DNA of 55,603 bases from a virus. Shown piece after piece: positions 32,701 through 40,324 of the stretch. The translations under genes were made by a program, and so were the position numbers. Under the pieces are notes generated by a model, which was given only the letters and a program-made list of their open reading frames with translations, was not told the origin of the DNA and did no database searches. How positions within the stretch are numbered: the stretch's first letter is position 1; each line of letters starts with the position of its first letter. Location: positions 1 to 55,603 of the IMG/VR virus record IMGVR_UViG_3300041991_000048; one strand, given 5' to 3'.

Positions 32701-33293
32701 TGATCGAGCGTCACAGGCTTCCTGCGTTGGGCTCCAACTCAGAGTCTCATCCTTTTGGTCTCGCAGCAAGCATCACAGTGCTTGATCTCTGCTCCACCAA
32801 CATTCCGTTCCACTGGTTGTTTGATCACCTCCCACTATCAGTCGTCGCCGCCACTAAGTCGACAACTGGAAAACTCACTCGCACACCAGACCACCACGAG
32901 GAGCGTTTCAACTTTTCAAATCACAAGCTCATCATCAGGCTGCTTCATTTCGCACGGAGTGGAAAACTCACACCACCAGCTCAACTTATCACCAGACTTC
33001 CACCAGCTTGCTTCGGGCCACCGACCCCAGGTTCCGTCAGCCTCAACTTTCGGACCTGACTTATTATCGCGCCAGTTTCACCAGTTTGGCAGAAAAAATG
33101 ACAATTTAAGTATCAGTAAATAGGCCACTTATATCACAAAAATAAATTTCTGCCATATTGTTTCAGCCCCAGGCCTTTTGCGTAAGTATTGATAATAAAG
33201 GAGCTATAGTCGCACATATTGGGCTTTAGGGCCCAGGGTCCAATTTCTGGTCCCTAGGCCCGAGCTTAGCGCTGGCTCGTGATAGCGAGCAGC
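32701..33293 (-). other. Non-coding region upstream of ribozyme 2 (about 590 bases)
   Basis: No minus-strand frame of credible length is open here, and the plus-strand frames have no ribosome site. It contains an A/T-rich part (33,060-33,200), a G/C-rich hairpin at 33,229-33,261, and two copies of TGGAAAACTCAC (32,867-32,878 and 32,960-32,971). The A/T-rich part includes GCGATAATAA on the minus strand near 33,060, also seen upstream of the H1-like gene near 44,055. It may hold a promoter, a long leader RNA or a replication origin. Confidence 0.55.
33128..33156 (-). promoter_or_regulatory. Possible promoter for the ribozyme-led genes
   Basis: On the minus strand ATGGCA (33,156-33,151) and TATAAG (33,133-33,128) are 17 bases apart, close to the sigma-70 consensus boxes. 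It lies in the most A/T-rich part of the gap between the polymerase and the 184-aa gene. Score by eye only; other A/T-rich boxes nearby could serve instead. Confidence 0.3.
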
Positions 33294-36167
33294 CTAGCCC
33301 TGCGCAATCTCGGCTGGATCATCAGGCTTCTTCGCATACATTGGGTTGGCGCCGATCCCGCTCAACTTTCTCCAGTTGGTAATTCTCACCTGACGGAAGC
33401 CGGATTTGACTCTGCCTTTGAAAATGAACCAGTCGTTCATGCGACCCTCTTCAATCAATGGCAGGCCCAGCTTCAAGTAGTCGTGTCGGTCCACCATGCA
33501 AGGAATCTGGTCGGTGTCATCCTCTGCGGTGAACAGCACCATGAGTGCCTGGCCTCTGATGATTGAACCATTGCGTTTCTTCACATGGGTTGGGTCGTTG
33601 AGGTCTCGCAGATCCTTCTCTGTGATCTTGGCAATGAAGCAGCAGTCAACTTCATAGTCCTCACACTGGATGTGCTCAACATTCTTCATCCTGGACTTGA
33701 TGGCATACTTCTCTGGGTTGGCCTTGAGATGGCCCCACAGCTCTTCACACTCAAACAAATGGTCGAAGGGAGTGAGTCCATTGGCCAGCTTGTTTGTCTG
33801 AGAAGCAGTCAGCTCTGCGCCATGAGAACGACGCTTGATGATGTCATCTGCCATCTTATCACCGACACCCTTGATGTTGGTGAGGCCTCCGATGAGCACG
33901 CCATCTTGAACAGACCAGTGCTTCTGAGACAGCATGGCATCATATGCTCGGAACTCATAACCCTCCTTGACGAGCTCACGCAGAAGCCTGATGCTCTGTG
34001 TTTCGTCGCGAGCATTGCGCAAGCAGGCTGCACCAAACTCAAGAGGGAATTTCGCCTTCAAGAGCATGCACCAGTAGCTCACCATGGCATAGGCGACTGC
34101 GTGGCTGCGATTGAAACTCCATGAGCCCATCGTGTTGATCTGATTCCAGACGCGCAGCGCATCATCCTCTTCGATGCCTTGCTCGATGGCACCCACGCGG
34201 AAGCGAACCCAATACTGATCGAAGAACTCCTTGCCCAAGCTCTTGGACATAGCCTTGCGCAGAGAGCTGACGTCCTCCCAACTCAGCTTGCCCATCTCAC
34301 GAGCAATCTGCATCACCTGTTCCTGATACACAACCACGCCATAGGTGACTTCTGTGGTGTGAGCGATCATTGGGTGAAGTGGGACCGTTGGATTCTCACC
34401 AGTTCTGCGGCGAATGTATTCTGTCGTGCCACCAGAGTGAAGAGGACCAGGACGAGCCAGAGCTGTCACCGCAGCAATGTCTTCAAAATTCTCGATGAAC
34501 ATCTGACTGATGAGCGACTGAAGCGCATGACCTTCAAACTGGAAGATGCCAGCAAACTTCTTGTCGTTGAGCACCTTGAAGGCAAGCACATCATCAGTTG
34601 GGTAGGCCATGAGCTGCTCTCGCGACCAACCAACTTGATCCAAGCAGTCCTGAAGCACAGACAATGTTCGCAGGCCCAGCGCATCGATCTTCAGCAAATT
34701 TAGCTTCTCAGCATCGTGCTTGTCGATCATGACAGCACCAGTCTGTTCATTGATGGAGCAGAAGTTATGCAGCGGATCAGACGTCACCACGATCCCGGCT
34801 GCATGTTGGCCGAAGCCGGAGGCGTGGCCTTCGATGTCGCCTGCGAGGATCATCTGCGGGAACTTCTTGATGACGTTCTGTCCGACCTCCAATTCATTGA
34901 AGGTGTCAAGGATGCAGAAGCCTGCACGAGAGTCGCCTGTGCTGCGCTCAATGATACTGTTCTTCAGATTGGTGACTTCCCAGATGGGAACGCTCAGTGC
35001 TTTGGCGATTGTGTCGATGGCGCTCTTGGCCTTGTATCGCATGACGGTGCCCAGTCGTGCTACCTGTGGCGCACCATACTTCTGCTTGAGATACTCAAAC
35101 ACCATGTCGCGCCTATCATCAGGGAAGTCGATGTCGATATCAGGAAGGTCGGCACGATTGATGTCGATGAAGCGTTCAAACAGAAGGCCATAGGGGATGG
35201 GATCGATCTCTGTGATGCTCAGAAGATAGCACACGAGAGATCCGCAGGATGAACCACGCGCAGGACCGACCAGCATCTCAGTCTTTGCGTAGCGAACAAG
35301 ATCCCACACCAGATAGAAGTAGTCCTCAAATTTCTTCTCTGCGATCATGTCAAGCTCACGCGTGAGACGATCAGCATACACCTTGTCCTTGAGGTTGACA
35401 TTGCGAGCAGGAGCAAACTCCTCACAGAGTGTGCGTAGAGAAGGAAGCTTGGGATCAGACTTCACCATTGATGCCCGAGGCAGCTCAGCATTGCACATCT
35501 CTGCGATGGCAGTTGTGTTCTTGAGTGCGTCTTCATTTCCTGGCCAGATGATCCTCCACTCATCATCGCTGAGCATGTGCATCGGCGACACACTCATCAT
35601 CTTGTCTCTGCCAGCAACAGCCTCATACACGTCCTTGTCCTGAACACGAGGATAGCGAGGATCAGACACTGCGACAGTTTTCATTCCTCTCGTGCGAGCA
35701 AACTCTGCTGCCTTGATTGGCGACATAGGCCCAAGCTCAACATAGAGGTTGTCACGCTTGGGCAAACTGCCCCACACAGGGTGGGCTCCTGATAGTATGA
35801 TGATCTCATCGCTGACATCAAACAGAAACGCATAGTCGAGTCGTGGAACATAGTAGTGATGCTCTGGTCGAGTGCTGATGCTGATGATCTCATACAGCTC
35901 TTTGAGTCCAGCATTGCTCTTGGCAAGGAAGGCCATCATGTTGATGCCTTGCTTGGTCTTGGACTTCATATCATTGACGACTGCCAGCTCAACGCCAAAG
36001 ATCGGTTTGCGCTTCAGCTTCCTGCAAGCATCATTCCACTCCACGTGACCAAAGGTGTTGGCAGTATCAGTGATGGCAGCAGGACCATTGGTGACTGCTA
36101 GCACCTTGTCGATTGATCCGAATACCTGCCTGAATGAATACTCAGTGCGACAACGAAGCTGAAACAT
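33294..36167 (-). CDS. DNA polymerase III alpha-type polymerase, DnaE-like (957 aa)
   Basis: The C-family polymerase core is complete: GPARGSSCGSLVCYLLSITE near residue 300, the catalytic pair in LPDIDIDFPDDRR (about residues 342-350), YKAKSAIDTIAKALSVP, the third acidic residue in LLKIDALGLRTLS (about 490), and SYWCMLLKAKFPLEF in the fingers. A helix-hairpin-helix-like segment (IKGVGDKMADDIIKRR) follows near 770. The N-terminal PHP domain has lost the usual His ligands (RCRTEYSF in place of HVHSEYS), so proofreading there is unlikely. No clear clamp-binding motif is seen. The exonuclease gene next door probably supplies editing. Confidence 0.88.
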   Translation of the reverse strand: MFQLRCRTEYSFRQVFGSIDKVLAVTNGPAAITDTANTFGHVEWNDACRKLKRKPIFGVELAVVNDMKSKTKQGINMMAFLAKSNAGLKELYEIISISTRPEHHYYVPRLDYAFLFDVSDEIIILSGAHPVWGSLPKRDNLYVELGPMSPIKAAEFARTRGMKTVAVSDPRYPRVQDKDVYEAVAGRDKMMSVSPMHMLSDDEWRIIWPGNEDALKNTTAIAEMCNAELPRASMVKSDPKLPSLRTLCEEFAPARNVNLKDKVYADRLTRELDMIAEKKFEDYFYLVWDLVRYAKTEMLVGPARGSSCGSLVCYLLSITEIDPIPYGLLFERFIDINRADLPDIDIDFPDDRRDMVFEYLKQKYGAPQVARLGTVMRYKAKSAIDTIAKALSVPIWEVTNLKNSIIERSTGDSRAGFCILDTFNELEVGQNVIKKFPQMILAGDIEGHASGFGQHAAGIVVTSDPLHNFCSINEQTGAVMIDKHDAEKLNLLKIDALGLRTLSVLQDCLDQVGWSREQLMAYPTDDVLAFKVLNDKKFAGIFQFEGHALQSLISQMFIENFEDIAAVTALARPGPLHSGGTTEYIRRRTGENPTVPLHPMIAHTTEVTYGVVVYQEQVMQIAREMGKLSWEDVSSLRKAMSKSLGKEFFDQYWVRFRVGAIEQGIEEDDALRVWNQINTMGSWSFNRSHAVAYAMVSYWCMLLKAKFPLEFGAACLRNARDETQSIRLLRELVKEGYEFRAYDAMLSQKHWSVQDGVLIGGLTNIKGVGDKMADDIIKRRSHGAELTASQTNKLANGLTPFDHLFECEELWGHLKANPEKYAIKSRMKNVEHIQCEDYEVDCCFIAKITEKDLRDLNDPTHVKKRNGSIIRGQALMVLFTAEDDTDQIPCMVDRHDYLKLGLPLIEEGRMNDWFIFKGRVKSGFRQVRITNWRKLSGIGANPMYAKKPDDPAEIAQG

Positions 36168-36176
36168 TTTTGCTCC

Positions 36177-36713
36177 TCACATCATGTTGTTATTTTTCAG
36201 CCAACGCACACAACGCACGAGAGCTTCAGTGTCAGCCATGGCTCGGTGAGCATCCTTGAACCTCTCACCACAGCAGTGCTCATGAAGGTCGGACAGATGC
36301 ATGCGCTTGTTGTTGAGATTGAAGCTGGCCTCCACGGTGCAGATCTGGCGCACAGGCCAAGGGAAGGCACACTCCTTGCCAATGCGCATCAACTCGAACC
36401 TGAGCAGCGACTTGTCGAAGTCAAGATTGTGTGCGACCAGAGTTGTCTCGCCAAGAAAGAAACTGGCGAGATCAAGAAAGCGAGCTGCGAAGGTTGGTTC
36501 GTCCTTCAGCATGTCATCTGTGATGTGAGTAATGTCGGTGATGATCTGTTCAAGAGGCTGCTGAGGATTGCACAGGAATTCTATGCGCTCCATTTCCGCA
36601 AGATCAAAATCATCTAGCTTGATGGCGGCGAACTCGATGATCTTTGGTTGCTGATCGAGTGCGACGATGCCTGGCAGTGGCAGACCTGTCGTCTCTGTGT
36701 CAAAGATTATCAT
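36177..36713 (-). CDS. DnaQ-like 3'-5' exonuclease (178 aa)
   Basis: ATG 36713 is chosen: it has TGAGGTTGAC upstream and places the first motif at once after the start. The three exonuclease motifs are IIFDTETTG (ExoI, residues 2-10), VAHNLDFDKS (ExoII, about 95), and DAHRAMADTEALV (ExoIII, about 155), with the His of the DEDDh type. It starts inside the end of the upstream 97-aa gene and lies ten bases before the polymerase gene. It probably serves as the editing subunit for the polymerase, whose own PHP site is degenerate. Confidence 0.85.
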   Translation of the reverse strand: MIIFDTETTGLPLPGIVALDQQPKIIEFAAIKLDDFDLAEMERIEFLCNPQQPLEQIITDITHITDDMLKDEPTFAARFLDLASFFLGETTLVAHNLDFDKSLLRFELMRIGKECAFPWPVRQICTVEASFNLNNKRMHLSDLHEHCCGERFKDAHRAMADTEALVRCVRWLKNNNMM

Positions 36714-36993
36714 TGTCAACCTCAATCTCATTCACAATGTCAAAGGGAGTGAGCAGTCCACACACCAGGTCCTCTTCTCGATATGAGTTGCTGCTGCCAT
36801 TGTCCCACTGAACGATGTATGGACGAGCAGCAGCACGAGGATCATGAGGCCGAGTTTCATCTGCAACCAGCACGGTGCCACGCCCATACTTGCCACCTTG
36901 GCTTTCAGGAATGAATGCTCCTTGTGCTGCGCCATAATATGCAGCACCAGCAGGCGACAGACTGACTCGCGATCCTACTTTGAAGTTGAGCAT
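36700..36993 (-). CDS. Small beta-rich protein (97 aa)
   Basis: AAGGACC precedes ATG 36993. The middle holds a compact strand pattern (YGRGTVLVADETRPHDPR, then YIVQWDNGSSNSYREEDLV), which resembles small SH3-like or KOW-type barrels used in phage proteins. No family is claimed. It overlaps the exonuclease start by 14 bases, which couples their translation. Confidence 0.6.
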   Translation of the reverse strand: MLNFKVGSRVSLSPAGAAYYGAAQGAFIPESQGGKYGRGTVLVADETRPHDPRAAARPYIVQWDNGSSNSYREEDLVCGLLTPFDIVNEIEVDNDNL

Positions 36994-37003
36994 CTTGGTC
37001 CTT

Positions 37004-37168
37004 TCATTTGCAAGCAGGCAGTTCTTTCGTCAACCACTGGAACACAGAATAGCCAACAGCAAGGTATACGATGACGATGCAGACCTCTCCGGCTCGGATC
37101 AGCAGATCAAACAGCTTGATGAAAACATCCAACGCAGCCATTACGCGACGAATTGCTTCTCCATTCAT
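37004..37168 (-). CDS. Small membrane protein (54 aa)
   Basis: ATG 37168 has GAGGAGG upstream and overlaps the previous stop (ATGA). The first half is basic-amphipathic (EAIRRVMAALDVFIKLFDLL); residues 29-46 are a hydrophobic membrane segment (VCIVIVYLAVGYSVFQWL). It ends KELPACK. It is an early-block membrane protein with no known family, possibly acting on the host envelope or excluding other phages. Confidence 0.6.
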   Translation of the reverse strand: MNGEAIRRVMAALDVFIKLFDLLIRAGEVCIVIVYLAVGYSVFQWLTKELPACK

Positions 37169-37515
37169 TTGTCCTCCTCTGTTGGAGTGGTGTTCGTCAT
37201 ACGAGCAGACTTCATGTCCTGTGCCATCTTGAGCAAATTGCGAACATCAGCAGGAGCAAAGCTCTTGTCTGTCCAGAGGTATTCCAGCTTCTCTGTGATG
37301 GTATTGCAGAGCACGAACAGGTCGCTCTCTGCATTGATGCGCCGCATTCTCTCAGCAGAGCGCTCTCGGCTGAGATCAACTAGCCTCTGATCAAGCGTCG
37401 CAAGCTCACGCCGGATTTGAGTGGTCTCCCAGAAGGACGTCTCATTGAGGTATTTTGTGTTGCATGCTGCACAGTCTCGATGGATGCTGATGCCATGTTC
37501 ACAATTCATTTCCAT
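37165..37515 (-). CDS. Hypothetical protein with N-terminal cysteines (116 aa)
   Basis: AAGGACC lies upstream of ATG 37515. The first 20 residues have the pattern C-x11-C-x2-C with two His (NCEHGISIHRDCAACNTKY), which could bind zinc. The rest is helical and charged (ELATLDQRLVDLSRERSAER), probably coiled coil. No family is recognised. Confidence 0.6.
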   Translation of the reverse strand: MEMNCEHGISIHRDCAACNTKYLNETSFWETTQIRRELATLDQRLVDLSRERSAERMRRINAESDLFVLCNTITEKLEYLWTDKSFAPADVRNLLKMAQDMKSARMTNTTPTEEDK

Positions 37516-37539
37516 TGGTTGGTCCTTTTTTTTGAAGAC

Positions 37540-37746
37540 TCAGTGGATGAGCTGAGCGATTTGTGCGAAGGGAATCATTTGGTCTTTTGTGTATCCGCGC
37601 ACATTGTCATTGAGAGGACCACCACAACCATAGATGATCATCGCAATGTCCCTCTCGTTATCTTTGAAGCGAGCCACTTCTTTTTCCAGATTGGCAATCT
37701 TGAGCGCCTGCTGAGCGATTAGTTGTGCTTCGGTGATTTCAGACAT
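37540..37746 (-). CDS. Small helical protein (68 aa)
   Basis: GAAGGAG precedes ATG 37746. The first 30 residues form an amphipathic helix (EITEAQLIAQQALKIANLEK), followed by GCGGPLNDNVRGYTKDQM. No family is recognised. Ten bases separate it from the 214-aa gene. Confidence 0.55.
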   Translation of the reverse strand: MSEITEAQLIAQQALKIANLEKEVARFKDNERDIAMIIYGCGGPLNDNVRGYTKDQMIPFAQIAQLIH

Positions 37747-37756
37747 CGCCTCTCCT

Positions 37757-38401
37757 TCACTCTGTTTCGATCCATGGATCGCAGTCGTCTATGTCTGCTG
37801 CCAGAGACCTCACCCTGAAATACGCATCAGAACCGATCGCAGCGCCATTGTCCCATATGATGTTCTTGATGGTCTTCAGGCGAAGCTCCAGTCGTTTGAT
37901 CATTTCATTTGCGTGGCGAAGTTCTGCTTCGCATTCAACATCAGAGCAGAAGGACTCTCCTGTCGCACGAAGAACCTCTGGAATGATTGGCTTGGCCATG
38001 TGGGCTGGGATCGGCTCGGTCTCAGGAGTGTAGCTTGGCGGGAATTTTATTCCAAGTTGAGACTCTCGATCCTCTTTTGTCGCCTCTGGCTGTCGTAGAT
38101 CCTGCTCATGATCCAAAGACTCAAGCATGGCTGAATACACCATGCTGTCGTGAGAGCTGTCGATGTGACCTTCGTGGAAGCAGTTGGCATAGCGCGCCAT
38201 CTTGGCAACCACCATGTGGAAGCACGCATAGCGATTCCACTCGTCCGCATTGCTGAGAGTCAACCCACCAGGGAAGAAGCTCATCATGATGTGGCCGAAT
38301 CGCTTGTATGCTTCACCATAGGGAGCACTGCGTTGCTTGAAGGTGTCCTTGCCTCCTTCAAGGATGCTGATCGGATCGATGCCTCGCGTCTGATTGTCCA
38401 T
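37757..38401 (-). CDS. DUF6378-like phage protein (214 aa)
   Basis: ATG 38401 overlaps the upstream stop (TGATG) with GAGGAG seven bases away. Residues 20-95 hold the pattern known from DUF6378-like phage proteins: QRSAPYGEAYKRFGHIM, then MVVAKMARYANCFHEGHIDS and a following HDSMVYSAMLE, where K, R, H and D residues cluster as in all-alpha nucleotide hydrolases. I infer a MazG-like or nucleotide-binding role only weakly. The C-terminal 60 residues are a separate helical region. Confidence 0.5.
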   Translation of the reverse strand: MDNQTRGIDPISILEGGKDTFKQRSAPYGEAYKRFGHIMMSFFPGGLTLSNADEWNRYACFHMVVAKMARYANCFHEGHIDSSHDSMVYSAMLESLDHEQDLRQPEATKEDRESQLGIKFPPSYTPETEPIPAHMAKPIIPEVLRATGESFCSDVECEAELRHANEMIKRLELRLKTIKNIIWDNGAAIGSDAYFRVRSLAADIDDCDPWIETE

Positions 38402-38865
38402 CAATAATCTCCTCGCTGAACTTGAAAACATGTGAGCCCTAGTTTACGCCACATCTCAACCACTCGATCGCGATCATCAAACGCGCCGATGACTTCAAAT
38501 CCGCGTGCCTTGATCTGTTGGAGATAGATCTCTTCCTTGATGATGTGGTCGCTGCGATAGTCTCCGTCAGGTCGCATGAACAGCGCACTGTAGCGAACAT
38601 TGTGCTTGTGAAGCCATTTGGTGGTTGCATCAGACATGGCCTGGAAGCGACCTGTCACCAGGATGACGGGAATGCCTGCTGCGTAGTAAAGATCAACAGC
38701 CTTAGCCACATCAGTCTTCAAAGCGTCGCGATGAGCAGTGCGATTGAATGAGCCCCAGTCCTTCTTGCCGTTCGCATTGTTGACGAAATGGGCACGATGG
38801 GTAATGTCAGCAAGCGTGCCATCAATGTCAACGATGATCGCTTTCATAGAGGATTTGGTTTCCAT
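38401..38865 (-). CDS. HAD-type polynucleotide 3'-phosphatase (154 aa)
   Basis: AAGGACC lies before ATG 38865, which starts just upstream of the first HAD motif AIIVDIDGTLAD (D13 and D15). The second motif is ILVTGR at about residue 80, and the third region has GAFDDRDRVVEMW near the end. The spacing resembles the phosphatase half of T4 PseT-like enzymes; the kinase half is absent. Such enzymes remove 3'-phosphates or cyclic phosphates from nucleic acids, which could matter for the ribozyme-cut ends made by this phage. That link is inference. Confidence 0.7.
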   Translation of the reverse strand: METKSSMKAIIVDIDGTLADITHRAHFVNNANGKKDWGSFNRTAHRDALKTDVAKAVDLYYAAGIPVILVTGRFQAMSDATTKWLHKHNVRYSALFMRPDGDYRSDHIIKEEIYLQQIKARGFEVIGAFDDRDRVVEMWRKLGLTCFQVQRGDY

Positions 38866-39248
38866 TACTGGTCCTTGTTGGAAAATGTCTTGATGCAGAT
38901 TGAGATCATTGGGTCTGGTGAAGGAGTGGGACACGTGAGCTCAGGCTCAGCCTCCTCCTCTTTGCTTGCGCGCTCAACATACAGGGCATAGGCAGCCATA
39001 ACTTCTGGATACTGCTTGGGATTGCCATCCACCCACACCAGATCATAGCCATGGGGATAGTGAGCAGCATACAGGTCATGCTTCCAATCAGAAGTTATAC
39101 CAATGTCATGCTTTGCCCAATACACATCGCTGCTCGTGTGACCTGCAAGGAAGTGTCCGTCCTCACTCAGCGCTGCGGTGTTGATGGCGTGAGGGAAATT
39201 GGATGAGTTGATGAAGCAGAAGATTCTTGGTTTTCTTTCATCGCTCAC
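38865..39248 (-). CDS. Hypothetical protein (127 aa)
   Basis: GTG 39248 overlaps the ThyX stop (GTGA) and has GGAG upstream; the longer frame runs back into the ThyX gene. It contains FCFINSSNFPHAINTAALSE and a middle with HYPHGYDLVWVDGNPKQYPE, mixed alpha/beta. The C-terminal 30 residues are acidic and then proline-rich. No family is recognised. It lies between ThyX and the HAD phosphatase, so it may belong to nucleotide metabolism. Confidence 0.5.
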   Translation of the reverse strand: MSDERKPRIFCFINSSNFPHAINTAALSEDGHFLAGHTSSDVYWAKHDIGITSDWKHDLYAAHYPHGYDLVWVDGNPKQYPEVMAAYALYVERASKEEEAEPELTCPTPSPDPMISICIKTFSNKDQ

Positions 39249-40033
39249 TTCTTCAACTCCCCATCCAAGCCAACCCACATGGTCTGGATGTGCTCTTTGG
39301 TAAGAGGAGACTGAAGTGTGGAGCCATCATAACGAGCACCAGTGGCAGGATCGAATGTAGCATCCTTGATCTTGCAGTTGGTGACGCTTGGGAAGCAGCA
39401 AACTCCTGTCTGTGCGCAATGGACACGAAGAAGAGGCTCTGCCCAAGAATGAACCTCAGTCACGCGATTGCGAATCTCTCGCATGACTTTTTGAAATTCA
39501 CCCTGTGCTTTCACACACAGTCGTTCTGAACACATTTGACTAAGCGTGCGAAGATTGGCTTTGAAGACGATGTTGGTGCAGATGTTGGTTGGAAGAATGC
39601 CACGCGCATCTTCAGGCGCAGCACCGTCCCGAATGAGATCTTCATACCCACATGAAATTCCTCGCATGTGGTAAGAGAACTGCTCATCAAGAGTTTGGTT
39701 CTCAGGAGTGAGAAATGCATCAGGCGTGACATATTTGAAATTGCTCATGTCCACGGTGCGCTGGCTCTGCTGCGCAAAGGATGTTCCGACGCGATGACGC
39801 ACCAGCTGGTGAGTGAAGGCTCGTGTCACATCTTCAATGGTGAAAACATAATCAACGAACTCGAAACTGGACTTGATTGTGTTCATCATGTAGGCCAGTT
39901 GTTCATCCTTCTTCTCCTGAGGCCAGGCCATCACCTCAGTCAGACCATCAGGGCTAAGACTCAGCCTCGTGTGCTTGGTGAACAGGAGCAGATCTAGCGC
40001 ATTAGGGGTGTAGCTGACAAGACTGACTTTCAT
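39245..40033 (-). CDS. thyX: Flavin-dependent thymidylate synthase (262 aa)
   Basis: The family signature RHRxxSxxxxSQR is present in variant form as RHRVGTSFAQQSQR at residues 79-92 (T in place of the usual S). Length and the C-terminal region PTNICTNIVFKANLRTLSQM, then ERLCVKAQGEFQKVMREI, fit ThyX. The enzyme uses FAD, NADPH and methylene-tetrahydrofolate to make dTMP from dUMP. It may help feed replication. In the present setting next to a carbamoyltransferase, it could also take part in making a modified pyrimidine. GAGGACC precedes ATG 40033. Confidence 0.88.
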   Translation of the reverse strand: MKVSLVSYTPNALDLLLFTKHTRLSLSPDGLTEVMAWPQEKKDEQLAYMMNTIKSSFEFVDYVFTIEDVTRAFTHQLVRHRVGTSFAQQSQRTVDMSNFKYVTPDAFLTPENQTLDEQFSYHMRGISCGYEDLIRDGAAPEDARGILPTNICTNIVFKANLRTLSQMCSERLCVKAQGEFQKVMREIRNRVTEVHSWAEPLLRVHCAQTGVCCFPSVTNCKIKDATFDPATGARYDGSTLQSPLTKEHIQTMWVGLDGELKK

Positions 40034-40293
40034 AGGTCCTCCACGAGCTTCAGATTGAAGCGTTCGACACCTGCTGCTTCAGCAGAGTTATATTGAAATG
40101 CCCAGCGTGGTCCAAAGATCTCAAACATCTGCTCACGAGCAGAGGCATACGTTCCGTGGAACACGACATACCCATTAGGATACAAATGTCCTGTGCCAAA
40201 GGTGAAGAACCAATCCTTTGGTTGTTCAGCAGCAACCTCAGCCCGAGTCGCCTCCGGCTGAGAATTGCTGTTGGTGGTTGAATCTGTGTTCAT
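40030..40293 (-). CDS. Small conserved phage protein (87 aa)
   Basis: ATG 40293 follows AAAGGAG. The N-terminal 25 residues are Asn/Ser-rich. The remainder (DWFFTFGTGHLYPNGYVVFH, then AREQMFEIFGPRWAFQYNS) looks like a small alpha/beta domain common in phage genomes as a hypothetical protein. The stop overlaps the ThyX start (ATGA), so it is coupled to ThyX. No function is known. Confidence 0.6.
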   Translation of the reverse strand: MNTDSTTNSNSQPEATRAEVAAEQPKDWFFTFGTGHLYPNGYVVFHGTYASAREQMFEIFGPRWAFQYNSAEAAGVERFNLKLVEDL

Positions 40294-40324
40294 GGTAGCT
40301 CCTTTGTGAACTGCTTGGCTGCTG

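Noticed and set aside
32927-32938. A further CTGATGA-like sequence (CTGATGATGAGC) on the minus strand with GAAAC nearby
   Set aside because: The bases around it cannot form hammerhead stems I-III in any permutation; only the GA-rich words match.
32439-33123. Two long plus-strand open frames (206 and 122 aa) over the ribozyme 2 region
   Set aside because: Neither has a ribosome site, their composition is Ser/Pro/His-rich noise, and they oppose the direction of all neighbouring genes.
33229-33261. G/C-rich hairpin after the polymerase gene, considered as a terminator
   Set aside because: It has no T-tract on either strand, one mismatch and one wobble; listed only as part of the non-coding region.
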